Source: Curvibacter delicatus NBRC 14919
GTDB taxonomy: Bacteria; Pseudomonadota; Gammaproteobacteria; Burkholderiales; Burkholderiaceae_C
Direction: 5' to 3'
Assembly: GCF_001592265.1 (NCBI RefSeq)
Contig: NZ_BCWP01000006.1
Location: 61,299-125,298, forward strand
DNA: 64,000 nucleotides
Part shown: positions 32,135 through 41,356 of the stretch, piece after piece
Numbering within the stretch: position 1 is the first letter of the stretch
Layout: the number at the start of each line of letters is the position of its first letter
Program-made: the position numbers and the translations under genes
The notes under the pieces: generated by a model
What the model saw: only the letters and a program-made list of their open reading frames with translations
The model's database searches: none
Told to the model about the DNA's origin: nothing

Positions 32135-33976
32135 ATGCATTCCGTCACTCCCGATCTCGGCCGCGTCGACACGTTGCCCCAATTGCTCGCATTCCGCGCC
32201 GCCACCAGCCCCCAGCGCGAAGCCTTCCGTGAATTCGATGCCGCCAGCGGCCGCTGGCTCAGCCTGAGCTGGGCCGCCACCCTGGAACGGGTGAAACAAT
32301 GGCAACGCGCCCTGGCGGCCAGCCAGCTGCCGGTCGGCGCCCGTGTGGCCATCCTGCTGCCCAACGGCCTGAATGCCATGAGCATCGACCAGGCCACCCT
32401 GGCCCAGGGCGCCGTGCCGGTGCCGCTGCATGCCATCGACAACCCCGGCAGCATTGCCTACATCCTGGCCGATTGCGAAGCCTCGCTGCTCATGGTGACG
32501 TCCGCCGAGCAATGGGAGAAGATCCGCGACGTGGGCACCCCGCTGCCGGCGCTGCGCACCGTGGTGGTGACCGATGTGGACCACCCCCTGCCCGCCACCA
32601 CCAGCAGCCTGTCGGTGGTCACTTTGGCCGATTGGCTGGCTCGCGGCCAGGCCGATGTCAGCCTGGCCACGCCACCCGGCCCCGAGGACCTGGCGGCCAT
32701 CGTCTACACCTCCGGCACCACCGGCAAACCCAAGGGCGTCATGCTGTCGCACCGCAACGTGGTGGCCAACGTGAAAGCCGTGCTGCCGCGCGTCACGCCC
32801 ACCGAAGACGACGTTTTCCTGTCCTTCCTGCCGCTGTCGCACACCTTCGAGCGCACGGCCGGTTACTACCTGCCGATCGCGGCGGGCAGTTGCGTGGCGT
32901 ACGCACGCTCGGTGGCGCTGCTGGCGGAAGACCTGAAGATCGTGCGCCCGACGGTGCTGATCTCGGTCCCCCGCATCTACGAGCGGGTGTATGCCAAGCT
33001 GCTGGAAAAGGTCTCCGCCTCGCCCTTCAAGATGCGTCTGTTCGAGGCGGCACAGGCCGTGGGCTGGCGCCGCTTCCGGGCTGGCCAGGGCTTGCTGCCC
33101 CCGCGGCCGGAAGATGAACGGGCCGCCGGCCTCTGGCGCTTGCTGCCCTGGTCGCTGTTGCAGCGCCTGGTGGCGCAGCCCCTGCTGGCGCAGTTCGGCG
33201 GCCGCGTGCGCGTGGCCGTCAGCGGCGGCGCGCCCCTGTCGCCGACGATCGCCCGCTGTTTCCTCGGCCTGGGCCTGCCGCTACTGCAAGGCTACGGCAT
33301 GACCGAGACCTCACCGGTGGTGGCCGTGAATGCCCTGAGCGACAACGACCCGGTCACGGTGGGGCGGGCGCTGCCCGGGGTTGCCGTCCGGATCGGCGCC
33401 AACCGCGAACTGCTCGTGAGCGGGCCGTCCGTGATGAAGGGCTACTGGAAACGCCCCGAAGACACCGACCGCATCCTGTCGGTTGACGGCTGGCTGGCCT
33501 CGGGCGACCAGGCCGAGATCCGCGATGGCCGCATCCGCATCCTGGGGCGCATCAAGGAAATCATCGTGACCTCCACCGGCGAAAAGGTTCCGCCGGGCGA
33601 CCTGGAACTGGCCATCACCTCAGACCCGCTGTTCGAGCAGGTATTCGTGGTCGGTGAGCAGCGCCCCTTCATCGCCTGCGTGGCCGTGGTGCAGCGCGAC
33701 GAATGGCGCCGCCTGGCCGAAGAACTAGGCCTCGACCCGGATGACACCGCCAGCCTGAGCCACCCGGACGCACTGAAGGCCGCATTGGCACGCATCGAGC
33801 ATGTGACGTCGAGTTTTGCGCGTTATGCCGTGCCGCGCGCCGTGGCACTGTCGCTGGAGCCCTGGACCATCGACAACACCTTCATGACCCCGACGCTCAA
33901 GCTCAAGCGCAACAACCTGATGGGCCACTTCGGTGAGCAGATCGAGCTGATGTACCAGAAGCCGGCCGCTCGCTGA
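32135..33976 (+). CDS. AMP-dependent long-chain acyl-CoA ligase
   Basis: 613 residues of the FAA1-like ANL superfamily. The P-loop is IVYTSGTTGKPKGVMLSH; FLPLSHTFERTAGYY, LLQGYGMTETSPV, DGWLASGDQAEIRDGRIRILG and GRIKEIIVTSTGEKVPP mark the adenylation core and hinge. The C-terminal catalytic Lys is in TLKLKRNNLM. It activates fatty acids to acyl-CoA. It stands alone between the GntR gene and dusA (convergent). Chain-length preference is not readable. Confidence 0.9.
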   Translation: MHSVTPDLGRVDTLPQLLAFRAATSPQREAFREFDAASGRWLSLSWAATLERVKQWQRALAASQLPVGARVAILLPNGLNAMSIDQATLAQGAVPVPLHAIDNPGSIAYILADCEASLLMVTSAEQWEKIRDVGTPLPALRTVVVTDVDHPLPATTSSLSVVTLADWLARGQADVSLATPPGPEDLAAIVYTSGTTGKPKGVMLSHRNVVANVKAVLPRVTPTEDDVFLSFLPLSHTFERTAGYYLPIAAGSCVAYARSVALLAEDLKIVRPTVLISVPRIYERVYAKLLEKVSASPFKMRLFEAAQAVGWRRFRAGQGLLPPRPEDERAAGLWRLLPWSLLQRLVAQPLLAQFGGRVRVAVSGGAPLSPTIARCFLGLGLPLLQGYGMTETSPVVAVNALSDNDPVTVGRALPGVAVRIGANRELLVSGPSVMKGYWKRPEDTDRILSVDGWLASGDQAEIRDGRIRILGRIKEIIVTSTGEKVPPGDLELAITSDPLFEQVFVVGEQRPFIACVAVVQRDEWRRLAEELGLDPDDTASLSHPDALKAALARIEHVTSSFARYAVPRAVALSLEPWTIDNTFMTPTLKLKRNNLMGHFGEQIELMYQKPAAR

Positions 33977-34026
33977 GCGGCCGAGGCGCTGGCCAGCGGG
34001 GTCTTCCGGCAGAAACAGCCGATGCG

Positions 34027-34071
34027 CCAGCGCCAATCGCTATTATTTTTATAGCTGCTGGCGAAATATTG
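34027..34071. repeat. Dispersed palindromic repeat, copy 6
   Basis: GCCAGCGCCAATCGCTATTA then TTTTTATAGCTGCTGGCG. The outer GCCAGC/GCTGGC arms and the inner CTAT/ATAG arms are both present, the fullest form in the window. It lies between the convergent acyl-CoA ligase and dusA genes. Confidence 0.7.
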
Positions 34072-34109
34072 GCAAGGGCATCAGCCCGATTTCCCTTGGA
34101 ACCCGGCGA

Positions 34110-35108
34110 TCAGGCCGCCTTCGGCACCGCCTCATGCGCCAGCGCCAGAACCTCGTGCGGCGGCAGGGTCTTGAGTTTGTGGTCGCTCCAGACCTGCCGC
34201 CAGCGCCGTGCGCCCGGCAGTCCATGACGCAGGCCCAGCATGTGGCGGGCAATGGCATACCAGGACGTGCCATGCTCGGCCGCCTCGCGCACCATGTAGT
34301 CCACCATCTGCGCCTCCACCGCTTCGCGCGTCAGGCCCGACGGTGCGGCGCCGTAATACGCGGCATCCCATTCGGCCAGCCACCAGGGGTTGTGATAGGC
34401 CTCGCGCCCGACCATCACGCCGTCGAGCTGCGCCAGTTGGGTTGCCACCTGCGCTCCCGTGCTGATGCCGCCGTTGACGACGATGGTCAGCTGCGGGAAC
34501 TCGCGCTTGAGCCGGTGCACCAGCTCGTAGCGCAGCGGCGGCACCTCGCGGTTTTCCTTCGGCGACAGCCCCTTGAGCCAGGCATTGCGGGCGTGGACGA
34601 TGAACACGTGACAGCCAGCCTCGGCCACCGCCCCCACGAAGTCGCGCACAAAGTCGTAACTCTCGGTCTTGTCGATGCCGATGCGGTGCTTCACCGTCAC
34701 CGGCACCGAGACCACATCCACCATGGCCTTGACGCAATCGGCCACCAGCTGCGGCTCGGCCATCAGGCAGGCGCCGAAGGCACCGCGCTGCACGCGCTCG
34801 CTCGGGCAGCCGCAGTTCAGGTTGATCTCGTCATAGCCCCACTCCTCGCCCAGCGCGGCACAACGGGCCAAGTCGGCCGGCTCGCTCCCGCCCAGCTGCA
34901 GCGCCACGGGGTGCTCTTCCGCATTGAAGCGCAGGTGACGCGCCACGTCGCCATGCAGCAGCGCACCGGTGGTGACCATCTCGGTGTACAGCAGGCTCTG
35001 GCAGGTCAGCAGGCGGTGGAAGTAGCGGCAATGGCGGTCGGTCCAGTCCAGCATGGGGGCAACCGACATGCGCCAGCGCTCAGGGGCAACAGGCTTCTTC
35101 AAAGGCAT
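34110..35108 (-). CDS. dusA: tRNA-dihydrouridine(20/20a) synthase
   Basis: 332 residues from the ATG at 35108. FMN-barrel markers are SVAPMLDWTDRHCRYFHRLL, QLGGSEPADLARCA, the catalytic Cys in INLNCGCPSERVQRGAFGACLM, VKHRIGIDK, FIVHARNAWLKGLSPKENRE (DusA subfamily) and NGGISTG. The C-terminal helical domain has RHMLGLRHGLPGARRWRQVWSD. It reduces uridine 20/20a in the tRNA D-loop. The frame is open upstream to 35507 but that part overlaps the cyclase gene and is non-homologous. Confidence 0.94.
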   Translation of the reverse strand: MPLKKPVAPERWRMSVAPMLDWTDRHCRYFHRLLTCQSLLYTEMVTTGALLHGDVARHLRFNAEEHPVALQLGGSEPADLARCAALGEEWGYDEINLNCGCPSERVQRGAFGACLMAEPQLVADCVKAMVDVVSVPVTVKHRIGIDKTESYDFVRDFVGAVAEAGCHVFIVHARNAWLKGLSPKENREVPPLRYELVHRLKREFPQLTIVVNGGISTGAQVATQLAQLDGVMVGREAYHNPWWLAEWDAAYYGAAPSGLTREAVEAQMVDYMVREAAEHGTSWYAIARHMLGLRHGLPGARRWRQVWSDHKLKTLPPHEVLALAHEAVPKAA

Positions 35109-35139
35109 GCGCGGATTATCCCAGCCCAGGTACGACTGT

Positions 35140-36240
35140 TCAGGGGGTTTCGTCAGCACGCACCACGCGATTGCGCCCCGTTGCCTTGGCCTCGTAGAGC
35201 GCCTTGTCGGCACGCGCCACCAGGGTAAGGCTGTCCTGGCTGGTGCTTGCTGCCGCAACCCCCAGACTGACCGTGACGGGCCGGTGCGGCCAAACGGCAT
35301 CCTGCACTTCCTGGCGGATGCGCTCGGCCACGCCCAGCGCCTCGGCCATGCGGGTGTCCGGCAGGACGATGGCGAACTCTTCCCCGCCGTAACGGGCGAC
35401 CCGGTCGTAAGGCCGGGCCTGCGACTGCAGCACGCGGGCGAGCTGCTGCAAGGCCTCGTCGCCGCGAACGTGGCCGAATTCGTCATTGAATGCCTTGAAG
35501 CCGTCAATGTCGAGCAGGATCAAGGCCAGCGAGGAATTCGTGCGTGCCATGCGCGCCGAATCCTCCCGCAGGATCTGGTCAAAGGCGCGCCGGTTCTTGA
35601 GCCCGGTCAGCGCATCGGTCATGGTTTGCTGGGCCAACTCAAGAATCACCTGGTCCAGCCGATTCTGGGTGGCCTCCAGTTGCTGCTGGCGCTCCTGCTG
35701 CGCTTGCGCCAGCGCTTCCAGCTCGGCCAGAGCCCGACGCAACTCCAGCAAACGGACGACTTGCCGCGCCAGCGCCTGCAGGGCCGTGGCCATGGCGGGT
35801 GTCAGGCGGCGCGGTACCTTGTCGATGATGCACAGCGTGCCCAACGCACTGCCGGACGATGTGACCAGCGGCGCCCCGGCATAAAAGCGGATGCCGGGCT
35901 CGCCCGTCACCAGCGGGTTGTGGGCAAAACGCGGATCCTGCGTCGCATCCGGCACCTCCATGATGGCGGCCGGGTTGAGGATGGCGTGGGCGCAGAAGGC
36001 CAGCTCGCGCGGCGTCTGCGGCACCTCCAGACCCACCTTGGCCTTGAACCACTGGCGCTCGCTGTCAATCAGGCTGATCAATGCCACCGGAACACCGCAG
36101 ATGTGCGCGGCCAGCGTGACAATGTCGTCGTAGGACTGCTCGGGCAGGCTGTCCAGAATCCGGAAGGACTCAAGGGCCTGCAGCCGCGTCTCTTCATCAG
36201 CCGGAAGCTGCGCAGGGATACCGCAAGGTGAACTCGCCAT
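35140..36240 (-). CDS. GAF-GGDEF diguanylate cyclase
   Basis: 366 residues from the ATG at 36240. A GAF domain (about residues 25-170) contains ALISLIDSERQWFKAKVGL and GIRFYAGAPLVTSSGSALGTLC. A coiled-coil linker rich in Gln/Glu/Ala follows (about 170-210). The GGDEF domain has TDALTGLKNRRAFDQ, LDIDGFKAFND and the active-site RYGGEEFAIVL. An RxxD inhibitory site (RPYD) lies exactly five residues before GGEEF, so c-di-GMP feedback is expected. No membrane segments. The frame continues upstream to 36891 over the next gene, but without homology. Confidence 0.92.
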   Translation of the reverse strand: MASSPCGIPAQLPADEETRLQALESFRILDSLPEQSYDDIVTLAAHICGVPVALISLIDSERQWFKAKVGLEVPQTPRELAFCAHAILNPAAIMEVPDATQDPRFAHNPLVTGEPGIRFYAGAPLVTSSGSALGTLCIIDKVPRRLTPAMATALQALARQVVRLLELRRALAELEALAQAQQERQQQLEATQNRLDQVILELAQQTMTDALTGLKNRRAFDQILREDSARMARTNSSLALILLDIDGFKAFNDEFGHVRGDEALQQLARVLQSQARPYDRVARYGGEEFAIVLPDTRMAEALGVAERIRQEVQDAVWPHRPVTVSLGVAAASTSQDSLTLVARADKALYEAKATGRNRVVRADETP

Positions 36241-36272
36241 AAAGCGCGATGATAGCGCCCGCCCCTTTTCCC

Positions 36273-36959
36273 TCAGACACTGGGGGTCACGCACCAGGGT
36301 GCCGTGTTGTGCACCAGCCCCATCCACAAGGCCCAGGCCGAACTGGCTGCCAGCGCCAGCCCTGCCAGCCGAACACCCCAATCCCCGGCACCGGGTTGAC
36401 CACTCAGACGCAGCCACAGCCACGGGCCGGCCATCATCGAAACGCTGGTGCCCAGGGCAAACAAGGCCATCACGGCGGCCCCCTCCAGCGGATGGCTGGT
36501 CATGGCCGCCACCAGCAGGGCCGAGTACAGCAGGCCGCAGGGCAGCAAGGCCCACAACATGCCGATCACCAGCGGCGCGCCATGGCCCCGCCCGGCGGCC
36601 AGTGCCCGGGCCCCGGCCCACAGCCTGCGCCCGGCGCTCTCCAGCCAGATCGGCTGCTGCGCCTTCCACAGCAGCAAAAGCCCCAGCAACAGGGCAGCCA
36701 CGTGGAACAGGCTCCAGACCGGACGCAGGGCCGAGGACTGGATGGTGAGCCAGCCCAGGCCCTGGATGGAAGCGGCGGCCAGACCGCCCAGGATGGCATA
36801 ACCGATGATGCGCCCGAACTGGAACGTCCACATGGCCGCATTCTTGTGGGCGCCGGCGGCCTGGCCGATGCCGGCACAGGCGGCGCCACACATGGCGATA
36901 CAGTGGGGACCGCCCGCCAGCCCCATGAGCAGGGCCGTGACGGCAAGTGATGTCTGCAT
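36273..36959 (-). CDS. TauE/SafE (DsbD-like) membrane protein linked to cbb3 assembly
   Basis: 228 residues, about six membrane helices. GLAGGPHCIAMCGAACAG near the N-terminus and LLPCGLLYSALLVAAM in the second half are the paired Cys-containing motifs of the 'sulfite exporter TauE/SafE' proteins commonly found beside ccoNOQP and hemN. These are thought to move copper or reductant for cytochrome oxidase maturation; the precise role is unsettled. It starts 33 bp after hemN and is probably co-transcribed under FNR control. Confidence 0.8.
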   Translation of the reverse strand: MQTSLAVTALLMGLAGGPHCIAMCGAACAGIGQAAGAHKNAAMWTFQFGRIIGYAILGGLAAASIQGLGWLTIQSSALRPVWSLFHVAALLLGLLLLWKAQQPIWLESAGRRLWAGARALAAGRGHGAPLVIGMLWALLPCGLLYSALLVAAMTSHPLEGAAVMALFALGTSVSMMAGPWLWLRLSGQPGAGDWGVRLAGLALAASSAWALWMGLVHNTAPWCVTPSV

Positions 36960-36992
36960 GTGCCCGAGTCTAGAGCAACTCCAGGTGGATGC

Positions 36993-38390
36993 TCAGATGA
37001 TCTTGGAGAAGCGCGCGCGGTTGCGGTCGGCCTGCAGATAGCGGTCGAACACCATGGCCACGGCCCGCACGAAGAACCAGCCGTTGGCCGTGACCTGGAC
37101 GCCGCTGTCGTCCACCGTCACCAGCCCCTGCTCCACCAGGCTCTGCAGCGTTGCCATCTCGGCAGCAAAGTAGCTGCGGAAATCGATCAGGTAGGCCAAC
37201 TCGATGGACTCGAACAGCACCTCCCCCTGACACATCAGGGCCATGATGACGGCGCGGCGCACCAGGTCATCGCGCGACAAGGCCAGCCCGCGCACCACGG
37301 CAAAGCGGCCATGGTCGATGGCGTCGTAATACTCTTCCAGCGTCTTGGCGTTCTGGCTGTAGGTCGCGCCGATCCGGCCGATGGACGACACACCCAGGGC
37401 GATCAGGTCACAATCCGGCTGGGTGCTGTAGCCCTGGAAATTGCGGTGCAGGCGCCCCTGCCGCTTGGCGATCGCCAAGGCATCGTTGGGCAGGGCGAAA
37501 TGGTCCATGCCCACATAGACGTAGCCGGCCCCCATGAAGGTGGCCAGCGAATTCGACAGCATGGACAGCTTGGCCGCCGCACCGGGCAACTCGGCACTGG
37601 CAATACGCCGCTGCGGCTTGAAGCGCTCCGGCAAGTGCGCATAGGCATACAGCGCGATACGGTCCGGCCGCAACTCGGTGACCTGCTTGAGCGTGCGCGC
37701 AAACGACTCGGGCGTCTGCTGCGGCAAACCGTAGATCAGATCAACGTTGATCGACTCGAAACCGCGGGCGCGCGCCGCATCAACCAAGGCAAACACCTGC
37801 TCGGCCGGCTGCACCCGGTGCACCGCCTTCTGCACGGCGGGGTCAAAGTCCTGCACACCGAAGCTCAACCGGTTGAAACCGAGTTCGGCCAGCGTATCGA
37901 GCCGGCTGGCGTCGATGGTCCGCGGGTCAACTTCAATCGAGTACTCACCGCCGGGCGTCAGCGTGAAGTTGCGTCGCAACATCGCCATGAGTTCACGCAG
38001 CTCGGCATCGCTGAGAAAGGTCGGTGTGCCACCACCCAAGTGCAGCTGCGACACCGTCTGCCCGACGCCCAGCTGGGCGGTGTGCAGATCCACCTCGCGA
38101 CTCAGGTAGCACAGGTACTCAGCCGCGCGGTCATGGTGCTTGGTGATGATCTTGTTGCAGGCGCAGTAGTAGCACAGGGATTCGCAAAAAGGAATGTGCA
38201 CATACAACGACAGCGGCAGCACCAAGGCGGCCGCACCCGAACGACGCTGCTGCAGGGCCTGCACGTAATCGTTCGCCGTGAAAGCCTCGACAAAGCGGTC
38301 TGCCGTTGGATAGGAGGTATAGCGCGGCCCGGCCACGTCATAACGGCGCAGCAACTCGGGGGATACGGGCTCAACGGTTTCGGCATTCAT
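36993..38390 (-). CDS. hemN: Oxygen-independent coproporphyrinogen III oxidase
   Basis: 465 residues from the ATG at 38390, preceded by AGGAT. The radical SAM cluster motif is HIPFCESLCYYCACNK (CxxxCxxC plus a further Cys). GPRYTSYPTADRF, LGGGTPTFLS, SFGVQDFDPAVQKAVHRVQ and DLIYGLPQQT are HemN markers. It decarboxylates coproporphyrinogen III to protoporphyrinogen IX without oxygen, allowing heme synthesis in the anaerobic/microaerobic state. It is divergent from fnr; a perfect FNR box lies between them. Confidence 0.95.
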   Translation of the reverse strand: MNAETVEPVSPELLRRYDVAGPRYTSYPTADRFVEAFTANDYVQALQQRRSGAAALVLPLSLYVHIPFCESLCYYCACNKIITKHHDRAAEYLCYLSREVDLHTAQLGVGQTVSQLHLGGGTPTFLSDAELRELMAMLRRNFTLTPGGEYSIEVDPRTIDASRLDTLAELGFNRLSFGVQDFDPAVQKAVHRVQPAEQVFALVDAARARGFESINVDLIYGLPQQTPESFARTLKQVTELRPDRIALYAYAHLPERFKPQRRIASAELPGAAAKLSMLSNSLATFMGAGYVYVGMDHFALPNDALAIAKRQGRLHRNFQGYSTQPDCDLIALGVSSIGRIGATYSQNAKTLEEYYDAIDHGRFAVVRGLALSRDDLVRRAVIMALMCQGEVLFESIELAYLIDFRSYFAAEMATLQSLVEQGLVTVDDSGVQVTANGWFFVRAVAMVFDRYLQADRNRARFSKII

Positions 38391-38440
38391 GGGGGATCCT
38401 CGACTGATGCTCAATGTGCCCGGAAAGCGCAAATCCCTTC

Positions 38441-38454
38441 TTGATGTGCATCAA
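38441..38454. promoter_or_regulatory. FNR box between hemN and fnr
   Basis: TTGATGTGCATCAA matches the FNR consensus TTGAT-N4-ATCAA exactly. It lies 51 bp before hemN and 50 bp before fnr, so one site may activate hemN and autoregulate fnr. Confidence 0.85.
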
Positions 38455-38503
38455 ATACTGGTAAGGTATGGGCCTGAGCCCGGGGAAACCAGGAGATGCT
38501 GCG

Positions 38504-39247
38504 ATGGCTGATGTCAAAATACAGTCTATGAATCCGCAAACGATCAAAGTTGCCTGCTCGAACTGCAACCTGCGCGAACTGTGCATGCCCATGGGGCTGA
38601 CCCCCGAAGAGATTGACCGCCTGGACAACGTGGTTGCCAACCGCCGGAAAATCAAGCGTGGTACCTCGCTGTTCCGCAATGGGGAGAAGTTCAGTTCGCT
38701 CTACGCCATCCGCACCGGCTTCTTCAAGACCTGCGTCGCCTCCGAGGATGGGCGCGACCAGGTGACCGGCTTCCAGATGGCGGGCGAGATCATCGGTCTG
38801 GACGGCATCGTGAATGACCACCATACCTGTGATGCGGTGGCGCTGGAGGATGCCGAGGTCTGCGTCATGCCCTTTGACCGCATCGAGGACCTGTCGCGCG
38901 AGATCAACGGCCTGCAGCGCCATGTCCACAAGATCATGAGCCGCGAAATCGTGCGCGAGCACGGTGTCATGCTGCTGTTGGGCAGCATGCGTGCCGAGGA
39001 ACGTCTGGCGGCCTTCCTGCTGAATCTGGTGCAACGCCTGCACGCCCGCGGTTTCTCGCAGTCCGAACTGGTCCTGCGCATGACGCGCGAGGAGATCGGC
39101 AGCTACCTGGGTCTCAAGCTGGAGACCGTGAGTCGGACTTTTTCAAAGTTTGTGGAAGATGGCATCGTCGAAGTCAAGCAGCGCCATGTGCGCATTCTTA
39201 ACACCGATGCCCTGTCCCAGATCGTCAACCACCAGGAATGCCACTGA
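38504..39247 (+). CDS. fnr: Anaerobic regulator Fnr (Crp/Fnr family, oxygen-sensing [4Fe-4S])
   Basis: 247 residues from the ATG at 38504 (AGGAGAT ribosome site upstream). Cluster ligands C18, C21, C27 (ACSNCNLRELC) and C120 (AEVCVMPF) keep the spacing of E. coli Fnr (93 residues between third and fourth). The cNMP-like beta roll is followed by the dimer helix and a helix-turn-helix whose recognition helix has ETVSR, the residues that read TTGAT. It activates low-oxygen genes; target boxes occur before hemN, ccoN and ccoI/uspA in this window. Convergent with the 97-aa gene. Confidence 0.95.
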   Translation: MADVKIQSMNPQTIKVACSNCNLRELCMPMGLTPEEIDRLDNVVANRRKIKRGTSLFRNGEKFSSLYAIRTGFFKTCVASEDGRDQVTGFQMAGEIIGLDGIVNDHHTCDAVALEDAEVCVMPFDRIEDLSREINGLQRHVHKIMSREIVREHGVMLLLGSMRAEERLAAFLLNLVQRLHARGFSQSELVLRMTREEIGSYLGLKLETVSRTFSKFVEDGIVEVKQRHVRILNTDALSQIVNHQECH

Positions 39248-39260
39248 GGTCGCAGCGACC

Positions 39261-39554
39261 TTAACAGCATCCCTCCTGCTTGGGGCAGCCCTCCGGGCGC
39301 TCCGTGGCGGGCAGCGGGCATTGATTGACCTCAAAGGGCGACATGGCCAGCAGCGCGGTGAGTCCGCTGGACAGCATGGTCATCACCCAGAACACAAAAA
39401 ACGCCAGCGTGTAGACGCCTTGGCGTGACAGGGTCACCGGCTGACCGAACCAGTGCAGATCCTGCGGATCGACCATGGCAAACACCAGCATCTCCAGCAC
39501 ACCCGCCACCAGAAAGGCAGGCCAGGCTATCCACATCATTTTCTGCATGTTCAT
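39261..39554 (-). CDS. Small membrane protein at the end of the cco operon (97 aa)
   Basis: Two hydrophobic helices (MMWIAWPAFLVAGVLEMLVF and TLAFFVFWVMTMLSSGLTALLAM) are separated by a loop with MVDPQDLHWFGQP. The C-terminal tail holds four cysteines: NQCPLPATERPEGCPKQEGCC. It is co-directional with ccoNOQPGH, starting 27 bp after ccoH. I recall similar unnamed proteins in this place in related genomes. The Cys-rich tail hints at metal binding or thiol chemistry in oxidase assembly; this is inference. Confidence 0.7.
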   Translation of the reverse strand: MNMQKMMWIAWPAFLVAGVLEMLVFAMVDPQDLHWFGQPVTLSRQGVYTLAFFVFWVMTMLSSGLTALLAMSPFEVNQCPLPATERPEGCPKQEGCC

Positions 39555-39581
39555 GCTTGTCTCCTGATAGCCTGAGTGTAA

Positions 39582-39863
39582 TCAGGGCTGGGGCGATGGC
39601 TTGGCAGCGGGTGCCACGCCGGTGGCGGCATGGTTGCGCGCCTGGATGGCCGGCGCCAGGCTGCTGGGAGCAGCCTCCAGGGTTTTATTGATCTCGATTC
39701 CCTGCCGGTAGTAATCCTCGCTGACCACAGGGTCGGGTGTGCGCACAGCCAGGTACAGGGTCACGAAACCGGCGACCACCACGACCGCGGGGCCGGCCAG
39801 CACCATCCAGACGTGACCGAACTTCCACCAGGGTTGGGCCACCACATGGGCGCTCTTGCTCAT
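39582..39863 (-). CDS. ccoH: FixH/CcoH-type cbb3 oxidase assembly protein
   Basis: 93 residues, shorter than classical FixH (about 150-170). One N-terminal membrane helix (VWMVLAGPAVVVVAGFVTLYLAV) is followed by DPVVSEDYYRQGIEINKTL, the conserved FixH signature, and a low-complexity Ala/Pro tail. The beta-rich periplasmic domain of longer FixH proteins is missing. It starts 9 bp after ccoG. It probably stabilises CcoNOQP assembly with CcoI. Confidence 0.8.
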   Translation of the reverse strand: MSKSAHVVAQPWWKFGHVWMVLAGPAVVVVAGFVTLYLAVRTPDPVVSEDYYRQGIEINKTLEAAPSSLAPAIQARNHAATGVAPAAKPSPQP

Positions 39864-39872
39864 ACGTACTCC

Positions 39873-41333
39873 TTAACGTGGCACCAGGAACACGGATTTC
39901 TCACTCACGTGCGCCGGCGCATCCTGCGCGGCAATCTCGAAATGGATGGGGTGCGACCCAGGGGCCGCTGCCTCATAAGGCAATTGGGCACGGATCACCA
40001 CCCAGCGTGCCTCGGTCGGGTTGACGGCCACCAGCGGGTCCTGGTCGGCGGCCAGCTGCAGGCCGGGCAAGCCCGAGACCGTGATCTTGTACTGCTGTGC
40101 CGTCTCGGTCGCGTTCATGACCTGCAGGCGGTACACGTTCTCGATCATGCCGCCGGAAACGATGCGCGCCATCACGCCGCGATCACGCACCACGTCCACC
40201 TTCAGCGGCGTGCGTGTTGCCAGGCTGATCAACATGGCCAGGCTGACGGCCAGCAGGATGCTGGTGTAGATCAGCACGCGTGGCCGCAGCACATGGCGCA
40301 AAGTCTGGGCACGCGTCCAGCCCAGTTGCACCGAGTTCTGCGTCGTGTACTTGATGAGGCCGCGCGGATAGTTCATCTTGTCCATGACGTCGTCACAGAC
40401 ATCGATGCAAGCCGCGCAACTGATGCATTCGTACTGGAGCCCTTTGCGGATGTCGATCCCGGTGGGGCACACCTGCACACACAGGGTGCAATCAATACAG
40501 GAACCCAGGCCCAGCGCCTGGGGATCGGCCTTGCGCGAGCGGGCACCGCGCGGCTCGCCACGCCGCTCGTCGTAGGAGACGATCAGCGTGTCCTTGTCGA
40601 ACATGGCGCTCTGGAAACGAGCGTAGGGACACATGTACTTGCACACCTGCTCGCGCATGTAGCCGGCGAAACCGTAGGTGGCAAAACCATAGAAGAAAAC
40701 CCAGAAGATTTCCCACGGCCCCAGCGTGGCCTGCAGGAAGGACCGACCCAACTCGTGGATGGGCGTGAAATAGCCAACAAACGTGAAGCCGGTCCACAGC
40801 GCCACTGAAATCCAGGCGAGTTGCTTGGCACCCTTGAGGGAGAGCTTCCTGACGGACATCGGCGCGCTGTCGAGCCGCATCCGTGCGCTGCGGTCACCTT
40901 CGATCTTGCGCTCGATCCAGAGGAAGATTTCGGTGTAAACCGTCTGCGGGCAGGCGTAGCCGCACCATTGACGGCCCGCTACCGCAGTAAAAAGGAAAAG
41001 CGACAGCGCCGAGATGACCAGCAGACCCGTCAAATAAATGAAGTCCTGCGGGTACAGGACCAGACCGAAGATGTAGAACCGCCGCGCTTCGAGATCGAAC
41101 AGCACCGCCTGGCGCTGTCCCCACTCCAACCATGGCAAACCGTAGAACACCAGCTGCGTCAGGAACACCATCCCCCAGCGCCAGCGTGCGAACAGGCCGG
41201 AAACGCTGCGGGGATAGACCTTCTTGTGCGCCTGGTACAAAGAAACCATCTCCGCATCGTCCGCATCGGATGACGTCACCTCCTGCGAGACGATGGGAAT
41301 GATCTTTTTGTCTGTGCTGTCGGGATGGTTCAA
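39873..41333 (-). CDS. ccoG: Cytochrome c oxidase accessory protein CcoG (operon copy)
   Basis: 486 residues. It has CGYACPQTVYTEIFLW, CKYMCPYARFQ, CIDCTLCVQVCP and CISCAACIDVC for iron-sulfur clusters, several membrane helices between about 40 and 200 and one near 355, and a periplasmic Ig-like C-terminus ending EKSVFLVPR. It is clearly paralogous to the protein at 12776-14230 over its whole length. It starts 23 bp after ccoP. CcoG is thought to reduce Cu(II) for CcoN maturation. Confidence 0.94.
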   Translation of the reverse strand: MNHPDSTDKKIIPIVSQEVTSSDADDAEMVSLYQAHKKVYPRSVSGLFARWRWGMVFLTQLVFYGLPWLEWGQRQAVLFDLEARRFYIFGLVLYPQDFIYLTGLLVISALSLFLFTAVAGRQWCGYACPQTVYTEIFLWIERKIEGDRSARMRLDSAPMSVRKLSLKGAKQLAWISVALWTGFTFVGYFTPIHELGRSFLQATLGPWEIFWVFFYGFATYGFAGYMREQVCKYMCPYARFQSAMFDKDTLIVSYDERRGEPRGARSRKADPQALGLGSCIDCTLCVQVCPTGIDIRKGLQYECISCAACIDVCDDVMDKMNYPRGLIKYTTQNSVQLGWTRAQTLRHVLRPRVLIYTSILLAVSLAMLISLATRTPLKVDVVRDRGVMARIVSGGMIENVYRLQVMNATETAQQYKITVSGLPGLQLAADQDPLVAVNPTEARWVVIRAQLPYEAAAPGSHPIHFEIAAQDAPAHVSEKSVFLVPR

Positions 41334-41356
41334 AACAACTCCGGTCGGCTTACTGC

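Noticed and set aside
35109..35507. Upstream extension of dusA into the cyclase gene
   Set aside because: Overlaps the GGDEF domain coding region in another frame; DusA similarity starts at MPLKKPV.
39247..39261. Palindrome AGGTCGC-A-GCGACCT between fnr and the 97-aa gene as terminator
   Set aside because: The loop is too small for the full stem and no T-tract follows in either direction; chance overlap of two gene ends is as likely.
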